From contig CACGAM010000001.1 of NCBI GenBank assembly GCA_902571055.1, positions 124,001 to 188,000 on the forward strand: a DNA stretch of 64,000 bases, in the 5' to 3' direction. The translations under genes were made by a program, and so were the position numbers. Under the pieces are notes generated by a model, which made no database searches, was not told the origin of the DNA, and was given only the letters and a program-made list of their open reading frames with translations. Position 1 is the first letter of the stretch, and each line of letters opens with the position of its first letter. Source of the DNA: an uncultured Pelagibacteraceae bacterium (GTDB lineage Bacteria; Pseudomonadota; Alphaproteobacteria; Pelagibacterales; Pelagibacteraceae). Shown piece by piece: positions 27,013 to 36,221 of this stretch.

Positions 27013-29784
27013 CTAATGTAATAAACCCCAGTTTTCCCCATAATTTATGTCAACTGATAAGGGTATAGAAAATGAGTGAAGATCACTATTTTGCACACTT
27101 GTCATTTCATCTTTAATAAGTTTAGACATTATATTCAAATCTTTTTTCGGTATTTCAAAAATAAGTTCGTCATGGATTTGTAAAATCATTTTTGAGTTTT
27201 TATATTTTTTGTTCAATAATTTTTCGTTAATTCTTATCATGGCAAGCCTCATGATTTCTGATGCTGATCCTTGAATTGGAGCATTTATAGCAGCTCTTTC
27301 CTGAAAATTTCTTACATTAAAATTTTTGTCATTGATTCCTGTGATATGTGTTCTTCGCCCAAATATATTACTTACATAACCACTTTTCCTACAAAATTTA
27401 ATTGTCGAAGACATATAATCTTTTATTTCTGGAAACTTCAAAAAGTAAGCATTCAGAAAATCAGCTGCCTCATTATTTGAAACATTAATCTGTTTAGCAA
27501 GACCATATTGTGATATACCGTATATTATTCCGAAATTTATTGCCTTTGCTTTTCTTCTCATATCATTTGTTACTTTTTTAATATCAATGTTAAATATCTG
27601 GCTTGCTGTTAGAGAATGTATATCTTCATTATTTTTAAATGCTTTTTTTAATTCTTTAACATCAGCAAGATCAGATAAAATTCTCATTTCAATCTGATTG
27701 TAATCGGCAGAAATAAATAACATATTTTTTTCTGCAACAAATGCTTTTCTTATATCTTTACCGTCCTCAGTTTTGATTGGTATATTTTGTAAATTAGGGT
27801 CGCTAGATGCTAATCTACCAGTCGTTGTGGCTGCTAATAAAAATGAAGTATGTACTCTTTTTGTATTGTTATTAAAATGTTCTGGTAGCGAGTCTGAATA
27901 TGTGTTTTTTAACTTTGATAATTGTCTCCACTCTAAAACAAATTTGGGTAAATCGTAACCTTTAAATGCTAAATCCTCCAATACTGAGGCGCTTGTTGCA
28001 AAGCTACCTTTCTTAGTTTTTTTCATACTTGCAATTTTCAGATCATTATACATTATTTCACCTAACTGCTTTGTTGAACCTATCTTAAAATTTTTTTTTG
28101 AAATTTTAAAAATTTGCTTTTCTAAAATTTCAATCTTTTTTTGAAATTTAGTTGAGAGTTTTTTAAGAAAATTTTGGTCAATTTTAACTCCGTTAATTTC
28201 CATTAAAGCTAAAATTTTAATAAGTGGTTTTTCGAACGTTTCGTAAATATTAGTAAGTTTTTCTAATTTTAGATTTTTTTGAAGAATTTTATAAAGTCTA
28301 TAAGTAATATCAGCATCTTCTGCTGCATAATCTTTGGCTAATTTAATGTCCACCTCGCTAAAATTTATTTGCTTTTTTCCAGTACCTACTATTTCTTTAT
28401 AGGATATTGGTTTATGACTTAAATGGATTTCTGAAAGTGTATCCATGTTGTGACGGTTTTTTCCTGCGTCAAGAACATAGGACATTAGCATAGTGTCTTC
28501 TATGGTATTCATTTCAATACCTCTTTTAAATAAAATAATAAAATCAAATTTAATATTTTGACCTATTTTTTTTATACTTTTATCTTCTAGTGTTGGTTTT
28601 AAAATTTTGATTACTTTACTCTCATCTAAGTTTTTATGACTATTATGGCCAATGGGAATGTAACATGCATAGCCAATTTTTGTTGATAATGATATTCCTA
28701 CTAAATCTGCTTGATGTGGATCAAGTGATGTGGTTTCTGTATCAATACATATTTCTCCTATTTCCTCTGCTTGCCTTAGATAACCCATTATTTCATTTTC
28801 ATCATTAATAAGAGAATAATTTTTATTTGATATTTTTTCATTTTTTTTTGTTTCTTGGGTATTTTCTATTGTTTTAAATTTTGTCTCTCCATATGTAGAT
28901 ATTACAGAACTTAATAGTCTGTTGAATTCCATTTCTCTTAAAAAAGAGTAAAGTTTTTCTCTGTCGATTTCTTTTAGTATAAAATTTTCTGCCTTATCTT
29001 TAACTGGCACATCTTTTTTTAAAGTAACTAATTTTTTGCTAATTAATGCTTTATCTTTGTTTTCAATTAAAGTTTCTCTTCTTTTGTTCTGTTTTATTTG
29101 ATTTGCTTTTTTAAGTAAATTTTCAAGTGTGCCAAAATTAGTGATTAATTCTGCAGCTGTTTTTACACCTATGCCTGGAACTCCAGGGACATTATCGCTG
29201 CTATCTCCTGCTAAAGACTGGACATCAATAACTTTTTCAGCACCAACACCAAATTTACTTTTAATGTCCTCTTCATTAACAAACTTATTCTTCATGGGGT
29301 CGTAAATTCTAATATTTTTTTTGTATAACTGCATTAAATCTTTGTCGGATGAAACAATTGTAACTCTACCTCCAAGTTTAAGTATTTGTTCTGAGTAAGT
29401 TGCTATTAAATCGTCAGCTTCATAATTTAAAAGTTCAATTGAAGGTAAATTAAAAGCCAAAACAGACTTTCTGATATATTCAAATTGTGGAATTAAATCA
29501 TCTGGTGCATCAGATCTATTACCTTTATAATCAGAGTATATTTCGTTTCTAAAATTTTTTCTGGCAGAATCAAAAATCACTGCAAAATGTGTTGGTTTGT
29601 GTTCATTCTCATTTGATTTTGAATCTTCTAGTAATTTGAAAAGCATATTACAAAAACCGCTCACAGCACCTGTTGGTAATCCATCACTCTTTCTGGTGAG
29701 CGGTGGTAGGGCGTAATAAGCTCTAAATATGTATCCTGATCCATCAATTAGATAGAAATGGTCATTTTTTTTTATCTTATTCAT
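27013..29784 (-). CDS. polA: DNA polymerase I
   Basis: A 923-residue three-domain polymerase for Okazaki fragment processing and repair. The 5' nuclease domain (1-~290) has YRAYYALPPLTR and SSDKDLMQL, DSSDNVPGVPGIG; the 3'-5' exonuclease domain (~325-510) keeps the metal Asp/Glu in CIDTETTSLDP, so proofreading is likely intact; the polymerase domain (~540-923) has TTGRLASSDPNLQNIP, SADYNQIEMRIL, RRKAKAINFGIIYG and LQIHDELIFE. Full length for the family. It is transcribed divergently from the ABC ATPase. Confidence 0.97.
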   Translation of the reverse strand: MNKIKKNDHFYLIDGSGYIFRAYYALPPLTRKSDGLPTGAVSGFCNMLFKLLEDSKSNENEHKPTHFAVIFDSARKNFRNEIYSDYKGNRSDAPDDLIPQFEYIRKSVLAFNLPSIELLNYEADDLIATYSEQILKLGGRVTIVSSDKDLMQLYKKNIRIYDPMKNKFVNEEDIKSKFGVGAEKVIDVQSLAGDSSDNVPGVPGIGVKTAAELITNFGTLENLLKKANQIKQNKRRETLIENKDKALISKKLVTLKKDVPVKDKAENFILKEIDREKLYSFLREMEFNRLLSSVISTYGETKFKTIENTQETKKNEKISNKNYSLINDENEIMGYLRQAEEIGEICIDTETTSLDPHQADLVGISLSTKIGYACYIPIGHNSHKNLDESKVIKILKPTLEDKSIKKIGQNIKFDFIILFKRGIEMNTIEDTMLMSYVLDAGKNRHNMDTLSEIHLSHKPISYKEIVGTGKKQINFSEVDIKLAKDYAAEDADITYRLYKILQKNLKLEKLTNIYETFEKPLIKILALMEINGVKIDQNFLKKLSTKFQKKIEILEKQIFKISKKNFKIGSTKQLGEIMYNDLKIASMKKTKKGSFATSASVLEDLAFKGYDLPKFVLEWRQLSKLKNTYSDSLPEHFNNNTKRVHTSFLLAATTTGRLASSDPNLQNIPIKTEDGKDIRKAFVAEKNMLFISADYNQIEMRILSDLADVKELKKAFKNNEDIHSLTASQIFNIDIKKVTNDMRRKAKAINFGIIYGISQYGLAKQINVSNNEAADFLNAYFLKFPEIKDYMSSTIKFCRKSGYVSNIFGRRTHITGINDKNFNVRNFQERAAINAPIQGSASEIMRLAMIRINEKLLNKKYKNSKMILQIHDELIFEIPKKDLNIMSKLIKDEMTSVQNSDLHSFSIPLSVDINYGENWGLLH

Positions 29785-29834
29785 TAAAATTATTTTATCT
29801 TAATTATTCCTAATGTTATAAAACTAAATTCTTT

Positions 29835-30764
29835 ATGGAAAAAAAAACAATTCTCTCAGTTAAAAATCTACAGAAAATTTATAAAAAAAATGGCTCACAA
29901 CAAACAAAGGCAATTGAAAATTTAAACTTAGAGGTGAAAGAAGGAGAGATTTTCGGTTTACTTGGACCTAATGGTGCTGGAAAAAGCACATTTATAAATA
30001 TTCTCGCTGGCCTTGTTTTAAAAACATCTGGTGAGGTTAATGTGTGGGGTTTTGATATAGATAAAAACCCTCGACAAGTAAGAGCTTCAATTGGAATTGT
30101 GCCTCAAGAATTAAATTTAGATCCATTTTTTGGTCCTAGAAAGCTCTTAGAATTACAAGCTGGTTTGTATGGTGTAAAAAAAAAAGACAGGATCACAGAC
30201 ACAATTTTGAAGATGGTTTCCTTAGACAATCAAGCTGATAGTTATTCAAGGGGATTATCTGGCGGAATGAAAAGAAGGTTAATGATTGCAAAGGCCCTAG
30301 TGCATCAGCCTCCAATTGTTATTTTAGATGAGCCTACTGCAGGAGTTGATGTAGAATTAAGAAAAAATCTTTGGCAAAATGTTAAATTGCTTAATAAAAA
30401 AGGGGTAAGCATAATACTTACCACTCATTATCTTCACGAAGCCCAAGAAATGTGTGATCGAATTGGAATAATTAATAAAGGTAAAATAGTTGCATTAGAC
30501 ACAACAAAAAATTTATTAAATAGAATTGAAAAAAAAAAAATAACTTTAAAACTAAGTGAGATGATTGATTTAAAAGATAATGAATTAGAAACATTAAAAA
30601 TCTTATCTTTAAACCACAAAGAATTAACTTTGATTTATGACAAGAATAGACTGAACATTGATCAAATACTAAACTATGTTAACAAGAAAAATGTTAGAAT
30701 TATCGACATGTCTACTGATGACGGAGATTTAGAAGATGTATTTGTTACCCTAACAAATAACTAG
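29835..30764 (+). CDS. ABC transporter ATP-binding protein (ABC-2 type), orphan
   Basis: A 309-residue nucleotide-binding subunit: Walker A GPNGAGKST near 51, signature LSGGMKRRL near 146, Walker B VILDEPTAGVD near 166, H-loop TTHYLHEA. It resembles ATPases of ABC-2 drug/polysaccharide exporters such as YadG. No permease gene adjoins it; bioY follows after 34 bases. A run of twelve A residues (30529-30540) lies in frame in the coding region, a likely slippage-prone site. The partner permease must be elsewhere or the link lost. Confidence 0.87.
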   Translation: MEKKTILSVKNLQKIYKKNGSQQTKAIENLNLEVKEGEIFGLLGPNGAGKSTFINILAGLVLKTSGEVNVWGFDIDKNPRQVRASIGIVPQELNLDPFFGPRKLLELQAGLYGVKKKDRITDTILKMVSLDNQADSYSRGLSGGMKRRLMIAKALVHQPPIVILDEPTAGVDVELRKNLWQNVKLLNKKGVSIILTTHYLHEAQEMCDRIGIINKGKIVALDTTKNLLNRIEKKKITLKLSEMIDLKDNELETLKILSLNHKELTLIYDKNRLNIDQILNYVNKKNVRIIDMSTDDGDLEDVFVTLTNN

Positions 30765-30798
30765 AAATAACAGAAATTTTAAGTTAAGATAATCTAAA

Positions 30799-31350
30799 AT
30801 GGAGTTAGTACAAAAAATTAAGCAATATAAAATTTTAAAAAATATTTTGTATATTTTTCTAGGATCTACTTTATTAATTGTATCTGCAAAAATTAAATTA
30901 CCTTTTTATCCTGTACCAATGACAATGCAAACGTTTGTAGTATTGTTTTTAGGTGTATTACTAGGACCAAAGTTGGCAGCTACTACAATATTGTTTTACT
31001 TATGTGAAGGAATTTTAGGTTTACCAGTTTTCTCAAATTCTCCTGAAAAAGGTATTGGTTTAGTATATTTTACTGGACCTACCATGGGTTACTTAATTGG
31101 ATTTATTTTCGCCTCTTATTTTGCTGGATATATTAATACTAAAGATAATTATTTTAAAATTTATATTAAATTAATTCTTTCAGTTTCAATAATTTATTTA
31201 TTAGGGTTATTGTGGCTGGGTAATCTAATAGGATGGGAAAAACCAATTTTTTCATTAGGTGCTAAACCTTTTTTGTTAGCGGAGATGTTTAAAATACTAT
31301 TACTAGGAATAATTTGTAAATATATAATTAAATTGAGAAGAACTATCTAG
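30799..31350 (+). CDS. bioY: Biotin transporter BioY (ECF S component)
   Basis: A 183-residue membrane protein with about six helices. LPFYPVPMTMQTFVVLFLGVLLGP near 35-58 and the GPTMGYLIGFIFAS motif near 95 are the BioY signatures for biotin binding. BioY can work alone at low rate or with BioM/BioN; neither is encoded here. Presence suggests biotin is imported. Its end overlaps the convergent regA by eight bases. Confidence 0.9.
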   Translation: MELVQKIKQYKILKNILYIFLGSTLLIVSAKIKLPFYPVPMTMQTFVVLFLGVLLGPKLAATTILFYLCEGILGLPVFSNSPEKGIGLVYFTGPTMGYLIGFIFASYFAGYINTKDNYFKIYIKLILSVSIIYLLGLLWLGNLIGWEKPIFSLGAKPFLLAEMFKILLLGIICKYIIKLRRTI

Positions 31351-31906
31351 GGGATCTTTTAGATAAAATTCTTTGTAAAGTTCTTCTGTGCATTTTAAGT
31401 CTTCTTGCTGTTTCAGATACATTTCTATTACAAAGCTCAAATACTCTATGAATATGTTCCCACTTAACTCTATCAGCTGACATAGGATTTTCTGGTGGTT
31501 CCGCTTTTTTATTTGGATCAGCTAATAATGCTTTTTCAACGTCATCTGCATCTGCAGGTTTTGACATATAATCTATTGCACCCTGTTTTATTGCTGATAC
31601 CGCAGTTGGGATATTTCCATAACCAGTTAACATTACAATTCTGCTGTTTTCATTTGAGTTTTGGATTTCTTTAACAACTTCTAAGCCATTTCCATCATTG
31701 AGCCTTAAATCGACAACAGCAAAAGCAGGTTTTTTTGATTTAACAGCATCAATACCCTTTTTTACTCCCTCAGCTTGTATTACCTCAAATCCTTTTTTTT
31801 CCATTGCTCTAGCTAGTCTTTCTCTAAATGGATTGTCATCATCCACTAGAAGCAGTGATTTGTCTGTAAAATCAGTTATTTTTTTTATTCCTATAGTTGT
31901 ATTCAT
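31343..31906 (-). CDS. regA: RegA/ActR/PrrA-type response regulator
   Basis: A 187-residue two-domain regulator: receiver with SLLLVDDDNPFRERLARAM and phosphoacceptor VVDLRLNDG (Asp66), MLTGYGNIPTAV and KPADADDVEKAL; a proline-rich linker (AEPPENP); and a Fis-type HTH near 145-183 (RNVSETARRLKMHRRTLQRIL) nearly identical to known RegA recognition helices. RegA controls redox-dependent energy and carbon genes. The sensor kinase RegB is not adjacent, unlike in Rhodobacter. It is divergent from the polyamine operon over a 145-base spacer. Confidence 0.93.
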   Translation of the reverse strand: MNTTIGIKKITDFTDKSLLLVDDDNPFRERLARAMEKKGFEVIQAEGVKKGIDAVKSKKPAFAVVDLRLNDGNGLEVVKEIQNSNENSRIVMLTGYGNIPTAVSAIKQGAIDYMSKPADADDVEKALLADPNKKAEPPENPMSADRVKWEHIHRVFELCNRNVSETARRLKMHRRTLQRILSKRSPR

Positions 31907-31949
31907 GTAGCTTATATGGAGATGAATAAAATAATTTCAATGATATTAT

Positions 31950-32026
31950 TTGCTTTACATTGGGCTAAATTTCCAATAATTCAGCAATTTATATAAACTT
32001 GCATATGAGATATGCAGGTTTTTTTT
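31950..32026 (+). promoter_or_regulatory. Structured leader with intrinsic terminator before the polyamine operon
   Basis: Two structures stand in tandem. The first is TTGCT (31950-31954) paired with AGCAA (31983-31987) enclosing ATTGG (31959-31963) paired with CCAAT (31973-31977), a two-storey stem with internal loop. The second is an eleven-pair stem (31996-32006 with 32010-32020, loop GAG) followed by eight T, a textbook terminator, ending 25 bases before the decarboxylase ATG. A strong AGGAG at 32042 follows. This looks like an attenuator or riboswitch leader, or a short RNA gene read from the same direction. No known family was recognised with confidence. Confidence 0.6.
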
Positions 32027-32051
32027 ATTAGATTTTTTTTTAGGAGCTAAT

Positions 32052-33230
32052 ATGAAAAAATTTAAATCAGTTGAAAAATTAATTAATCAGCTGAAACCAA
32101 ATGACCCTGTTTATTGCATTAGGAAGCATCCTATAATTAATGCTTCTAAATTCTTTCAAAAAAATTTTCCTGGAAAAATACTATATGCTGTTAAAACAAA
32201 TCCTAACCAAGAAGTTTTAAAAACCATACTTGACAGTGGAATTAATCAATTCGATGTAGCATCGATTAAAGAGATAGAGACCGTTAAAAAATTAAATAAT
32301 AAAGTAAAGTGCTCCTATATGCATACTGTGAAAAGCAGAGACAATATAAAGCAAGCATATTTTAAATATGGAATAAAAACGTTTGCATTAGACTCCAAAG
32401 AAGAGCTTATTAAAATAATTGAAACAACTAATTACGCTAAAGATCTAGAACTATTTGTGAGAGTATCGGTATCTAATGAACATGCAGAGATAGATTTATC
32501 AAAAAAATTTGGAGCAATTACTTCTGAGGCGATTGGACTTTTTAGATTAACTAAACAATATTCAAAAAAAATTGGTATTAGTTTTCATGTTGGATCGCAA
32601 TGTATGCATCCCATTTCATATTCAAAAGGTATAGATGAAATTGGAAAAGTCATTAAGAAAACAAAAATTTGTCCTGATTATATCAATGTTGGGGGAGGTT
32701 TTCCTACAATATATCCTGATTTAATTTCTCAACCATTAATTAATTATTTTGAAGAAATTAAAAAAAGTTTAAAAAATTTAGGTCTGAATAAATTACCAGA
32801 AATTATTTGTGAACCTGGAAGAGCGATTGTGGCTGAAAGCGGTTCAACTATTGTAAGAGTTATACTTAGGAAAAAACAAAAATTATTCATAAATGATGGA
32901 ACTTATGGAACACTATTTGATGCAGGTGTTCCAAATATTGTTTATCCATCAAAATTAATAACCGATGGAAGAATTTTATCCAAAAAAATGACTGCATTCG
33001 ATTTTTATGGTCCTACCTGTGATAGCATGGATTATATGAAAGGACCTTTTTTATTACCAAACAATGTAAAAGAGGGTGACTATATTGAGCTTGGTCAACT
33101 TGGGGCGTATGGTTTAACATTTAGAACAGAATTTAATGGCTTTTATTCAAATCAAATATACGAAGTTGAAGACACTCCAATTATGACGATGTACGACAAA
33201 GAAAATAAAGGTGAATTCCTTGTTGCTTAG
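32052..33230 (+). CDS. PLP-dependent ornithine/arginine-type decarboxylase (alanine-racemase fold)
   Basis: A 392-residue fold-type III decarboxylase of the ornithine/diaminopimelate/arginine decarboxylase family. The PLP lysine is in YAVKTNP (Lys48), the phosphate loop in INVGGGFP, EPGRAIV follows, and the active-site cysteine is in GPTCDSMD (Cys323), as in ornithine decarboxylases. It heads a four-gene run with aguB and aguA, which act on agmatine derivatives, so arginine as substrate is also possible. The next gene starts directly after its stop. The leader carries a terminator hairpin that may regulate it. Confidence 0.85.
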   Translation: MKKFKSVEKLINQLKPNDPVYCIRKHPIINASKFFQKNFPGKILYAVKTNPNQEVLKTILDSGINQFDVASIKEIETVKKLNNKVKCSYMHTVKSRDNIKQAYFKYGIKTFALDSKEELIKIIETTNYAKDLELFVRVSVSNEHAEIDLSKKFGAITSEAIGLFRLTKQYSKKIGISFHVGSQCMHPISYSKGIDEIGKVIKKTKICPDYINVGGGFPTIYPDLISQPLINYFEEIKKSLKNLGLNKLPEIICEPGRAIVAESGSTIVRVILRKKQKLFINDGTYGTLFDAGVPNIVYPSKLITDGRILSKKMTAFDFYGPTCDSMDYMKGPFLLPNNVKEGDYIELGQLGAYGLTFRTEFNGFYSNQIYEVEDTPIMTMYDKENKGEFLVA

Positions 33231-34274
33231 ATGTCAAAAAATAAAAACTTAGGTCACAACAGTAAAAAAGATTTTTTAAAAAATCCAGTTGAACATATTG
33301 ATATCACATCCTTTGATGCTAGAGATATAATTTCGTCTATGCAAAAAATGTCTTTTGTTTCAAGAGAAACTGGTAATGCTGCAGATATATTTAATCAAAT
33401 GTTAAGGGACAAAAATTGTACAATTTTTTTGACATTAGCAGGTTCAACCTCAGCCGCGGGATGTATGAATATTTATAGAGATATGGTTAAATATAATATG
33501 GTTGATGCAATAGTAGCGACTGGAGCCTCAATTATAGATATGGATTTTTTTGAAGCTCTAGGTTTCAAACATTACCAAGGTTCACAATTCCAAAACGATA
33601 ACGAGTTAAGGAAAAATTATATAGATAGAATTTATGATACATATATTGATGAAGATGAGTTGCAACTTTGTGACAAAACTATTTGTGATATTGCTGATAA
33701 TTTAGATCCTAAAAGCTATACCTCAAGGGAATTTATAATGGAAATTGGCAGATATTTGAAAAAGTTTGCTAAAAAAAAAGGATCTTTAATTGAAACAGCT
33801 TATGACAATAATGTTCCTATTTTTTGTCCTGCATTTACAGACTCTAGTGCTGGATTTGGACTAGTCATGCATCAGGAAAAAAATCCATCAAAACATATTA
33901 CAATTGACTCAATAAGAGAGTTTCGGGAACTTACGGAGATCAAAATAAAATCTAAAGGTTCAGGATTATTCATGATTGGAGGAGGTGTCCCTAAAAACTT
34001 TATCCAAGATACAGTTATTTGCGCAGAGTTGCTTGGCAAAGAAGTAGATATGCATCAATATGCTATTCAAATTACAGTAGCGGACTCTAGAGATGGAGCT
34101 TGTAGTAGCTCAACTTTAAAAGAGGCAAGTTCTTGGGGTAAAGTAGATACAACTAAGGAACAGATGGTTTTTGCAGAAGCTACTAGTGTTTTACCTTTGA
34201 TTGCAAGCGACGCCTATCATAGAGGTGAGTGGAAAAATAGAGATAGAAAAAATTTCTCAAATTTATTTAAATAA
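33231..34274 (+). CDS. Deoxyhypusine synthase homologue (probable polyamine aminobutyl transferase)
   Basis: A 347-residue NAD-dependent enzyme of the deoxyhypusine synthase family. TLAGSTSAAGCMNIYRDM near 65 and the LKEASSWGKV motif near 304, with the lysine that carries the aminobutyl intermediate, are conserved. Bacteria lack eIF5A, so bacterial members are thought to move the aminobutyl group of spermidine onto putrescine or another amine, making homospermidine. Its place between a decarboxylase and AguB fits that role. One base separates its stop from aguB's ATG. Confidence 0.85.
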   Translation: MSKNKNLGHNSKKDFLKNPVEHIDITSFDARDIISSMQKMSFVSRETGNAADIFNQMLRDKNCTIFLTLAGSTSAAGCMNIYRDMVKYNMVDAIVATGASIIDMDFFEALGFKHYQGSQFQNDNELRKNYIDRIYDTYIDEDELQLCDKTICDIADNLDPKSYTSREFIMEIGRYLKKFAKKKGSLIETAYDNNVPIFCPAFTDSSAGFGLVMHQEKNPSKHITIDSIREFRELTEIKIKSKGSGLFMIGGGVPKNFIQDTVICAELLGKEVDMHQYAIQITVADSRDGACSSSTLKEASSWGKVDTTKEQMVFAEATSVLPLIASDAYHRGEWKNRDRKNFSNLFK

Positions 34275-34275
34275 A

Positions 34276-35157
34276 ATGTCAAAAAAAACAAAAGTTGGTG
34301 TTATTCAACTTAAAATTACAAAAAATAAAGAATTTAATTTAAAAAATTCAATTAGCAAAATAAAAGAGGCAGCGCGTAAGGGTGCAAAAATTATTTGTAT
34401 GCCAGAGCTATTCTTGACAGAATATTTTTGTAAGGTTGAAAATCACTCCTATTTTAAAATTGCAGAAAAAGTTCCTGGTTCTACTTCTGATATTTTTTGT
34501 AAGTTAGCAAAAGAATTGAAAGTTATATTAATTATTTCCTTATTTGAAAAAAAATTGTCCGGAATTTATTATAATACCTGTATCACTATTAACAACAATG
34601 GAAAAATAATATCAAAATATAGAAAGATGCATATACCGGATGACCCGGGATATTATGAAAAATTTTATTTTACACCAGGTGATTTAGGATTTAAAAATGT
34701 GAAAACTAAATTTGGCGATATAGGAACACTTATTTGTTGGGATCAGTGGTTTCCTGAAGCGGCTAGACTTACTGCATTAAAAGGTTCTGAGATAATATTT
34801 TACCCTACGGCAATTGGATGGCATCCTAAAGAAAAAAAGAAGTATGGAAAGTCTCAACTAGACTCTTGGATTACAATACAAAGATCACACGCAATTGCTA
34901 ATGGTGTTTTTATTATAGCAATAAATAGAGTTGGGAAAGAAAAAAAAGGGAAAAGAGAAATTGAATTTTGGGGTAATTCTTTTGTCATAGATCCTAATGG
35001 AAATATAATATCAAAACTAAAATCAAACAAAGAAGGAATCTTAGTTTGTGACATAAATTTAAAAAAGGTAGAAAGTACTAGGCAACACTGGCCCTTTCTG
35101 AGAGATAGAAGAATTGATGCCTATAAAGGTTTAATCAAAAATCAAAACAATGATTAA
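34276..35157 (+). CDS. aguB: N-carbamoylputrescine amidohydrolase
   Basis: A ~293-residue nitrilase-fold enzyme hydrolysing N-carbamoylputrescine to putrescine, CO2 and ammonia. The catalytic triad is visible: Glu in CMPELFLTEYF, Lys in YRKMHIPDDPGYYEKFYF and Cys in GTLICWDQWFPEAAR. HWPFLRDRRIDAY at the C-terminus is typical of AguB. I start it at the ATG at 34276, just after the previous stop; the longer frame from 34201 lies within the previous gene. It overlaps aguA by eight bases. Confidence 0.93.
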   Translation: MSKKTKVGVIQLKITKNKEFNLKNSISKIKEAARKGAKIICMPELFLTEYFCKVENHSYFKIAEKVPGSTSDIFCKLAKELKVILIISLFEKKLSGIYYNTCITINNNGKIISKYRKMHIPDDPGYYEKFYFTPGDLGFKNVKTKFGDIGTLICWDQWFPEAARLTALKGSEIIFYPTAIGWHPKEKKKYGKSQLDSWITIQRSHAIANGVFIIAINRVGKEKKGKREIEFWGNSFVIDPNGNIISKLKSNKEGILVCDINLKKVESTRQHWPFLRDRRIDAYKGLIKNQNND

Positions 35158-36220
35158 AAACTTTTCTCTTCTTGGTTTTAGAATGCCAGGTGAGTGGGAA
35201 AAACAAGATTCAATTTGGATTACATGGCCTTATAATAAAAAAGATTGGCCAGGTCTATTTGAAAATATCCCCTTCACCGTATCAAAAATAGTATCTGCTA
35301 TATCAAAAAATCAAGTTGTAAATTTAATTATTAAACCCAATGAAAATATAGATAAAATAAAAAAAATATTGTTGAGGCAAAAAACAAAATTAAAACTTGT
35401 TAGGTTTCATAAAATTCCTTCAAATAGAGTATGGATTAGAGATTTTGGTCCAATTTATTTAATAAATAAAAAAATTAAAAAAAAAATTTTTATAAATTTT
35501 CAATTTAATGGTTGGTCTAAATACAATGATTTTAAGTTAGATAATAAGATCAATGATAAAATCTCAAAAATTACCAAGACCAGAAAGTTAGAGCCTACAT
35601 TTAAAATTGGAAAAAAAATAAGAAAATTTGTATTAGAAGGTGGTGCAATTGATGTAAATGGTATGGGTTCAATTTTATTAACTAGAGAATGTCTTCTCAG
35701 CAAGATTCAACAAAGAAATTTTGGCATTAAAAAAACAGATTATGAAAACATGCTATCTAAATTTTTAAATGTAAATAATTTTATTTGGCTTAACAAGGGC
35801 ATCAAAGGTGATGATACGCATGGCCATATTGATGACATTTGCAGATTTGTATCTCCTGATACAATTATGACGGCAGTAGAAAACAATAAAAAAGACGTAA
35901 ATTACAAAATTTTGAAAAATAATCTTAATATTTTAAAAAAAGCAAAAACTATTAATGGTAAAAATTTTAATTTAATTAAAATTCCCATGCCAAAAGCAAT
36001 ATTTATAAATAAGATAAGGGTTCCTGCAAGTTACTTAAATTTTTTAATATGTAATAAATCTGTTTTGTTACCATTATTTAATGATAAAAATGACAAGGTG
36101 GTGATTAAAATATTTAAAAAATTTTTTAAAAAGAGAAAAGTAATTGGTATAGATTGTACAAATTTGATTTGGGGTTTTGGAGCCATACATTGCATGACCC
36201 AAAGTGAACCAAGCGTTTAG
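35150..36220 (+). CDS. aguA: Agmatine deiminase
   Basis: A 356-residue guanidino-group hydrolase converting agmatine to N-carbamoylputrescine and ammonia. RMPGEWEKQDSIWITWP, RVWIRDFGPIY, FVLEGGAIDVNGMGS, GDDTHGHIDD and the nucleophile motif GAIHCMTQ (Cys348) are complete and in order. With AguB it forms the agmatine-to-putrescine route, so agmatine must come from an arginine decarboxylase or from uptake. Last gene of the polyamine run; it ends one base before the convergent yhhQ-like stop. Confidence 0.94.
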   Translation: MIKNFSLLGFRMPGEWEKQDSIWITWPYNKKDWPGLFENIPFTVSKIVSAISKNQVVNLIIKPNENIDKIKKILLRQKTKLKLVRFHKIPSNRVWIRDFGPIYLINKKIKKKIFINFQFNGWSKYNDFKLDNKINDKISKITKTRKLEPTFKIGKKIRKFVLEGGAIDVNGMGSILLTRECLLSKIQQRNFGIKKTDYENMLSKFLNVNNFIWLNKGIKGDDTHGHIDDICRFVSPDTIMTAVENNKKDVNYKILKNNLNILKKAKTINGKNFNLIKIPMPKAIFINKIRVPASYLNFLICNKSVLLPLFNDKNDKVVIKIFKKFFKKRKVIGIDCTNLIWGFGAIHCMTQSEPSV

Positions 36221-36221
36221 G

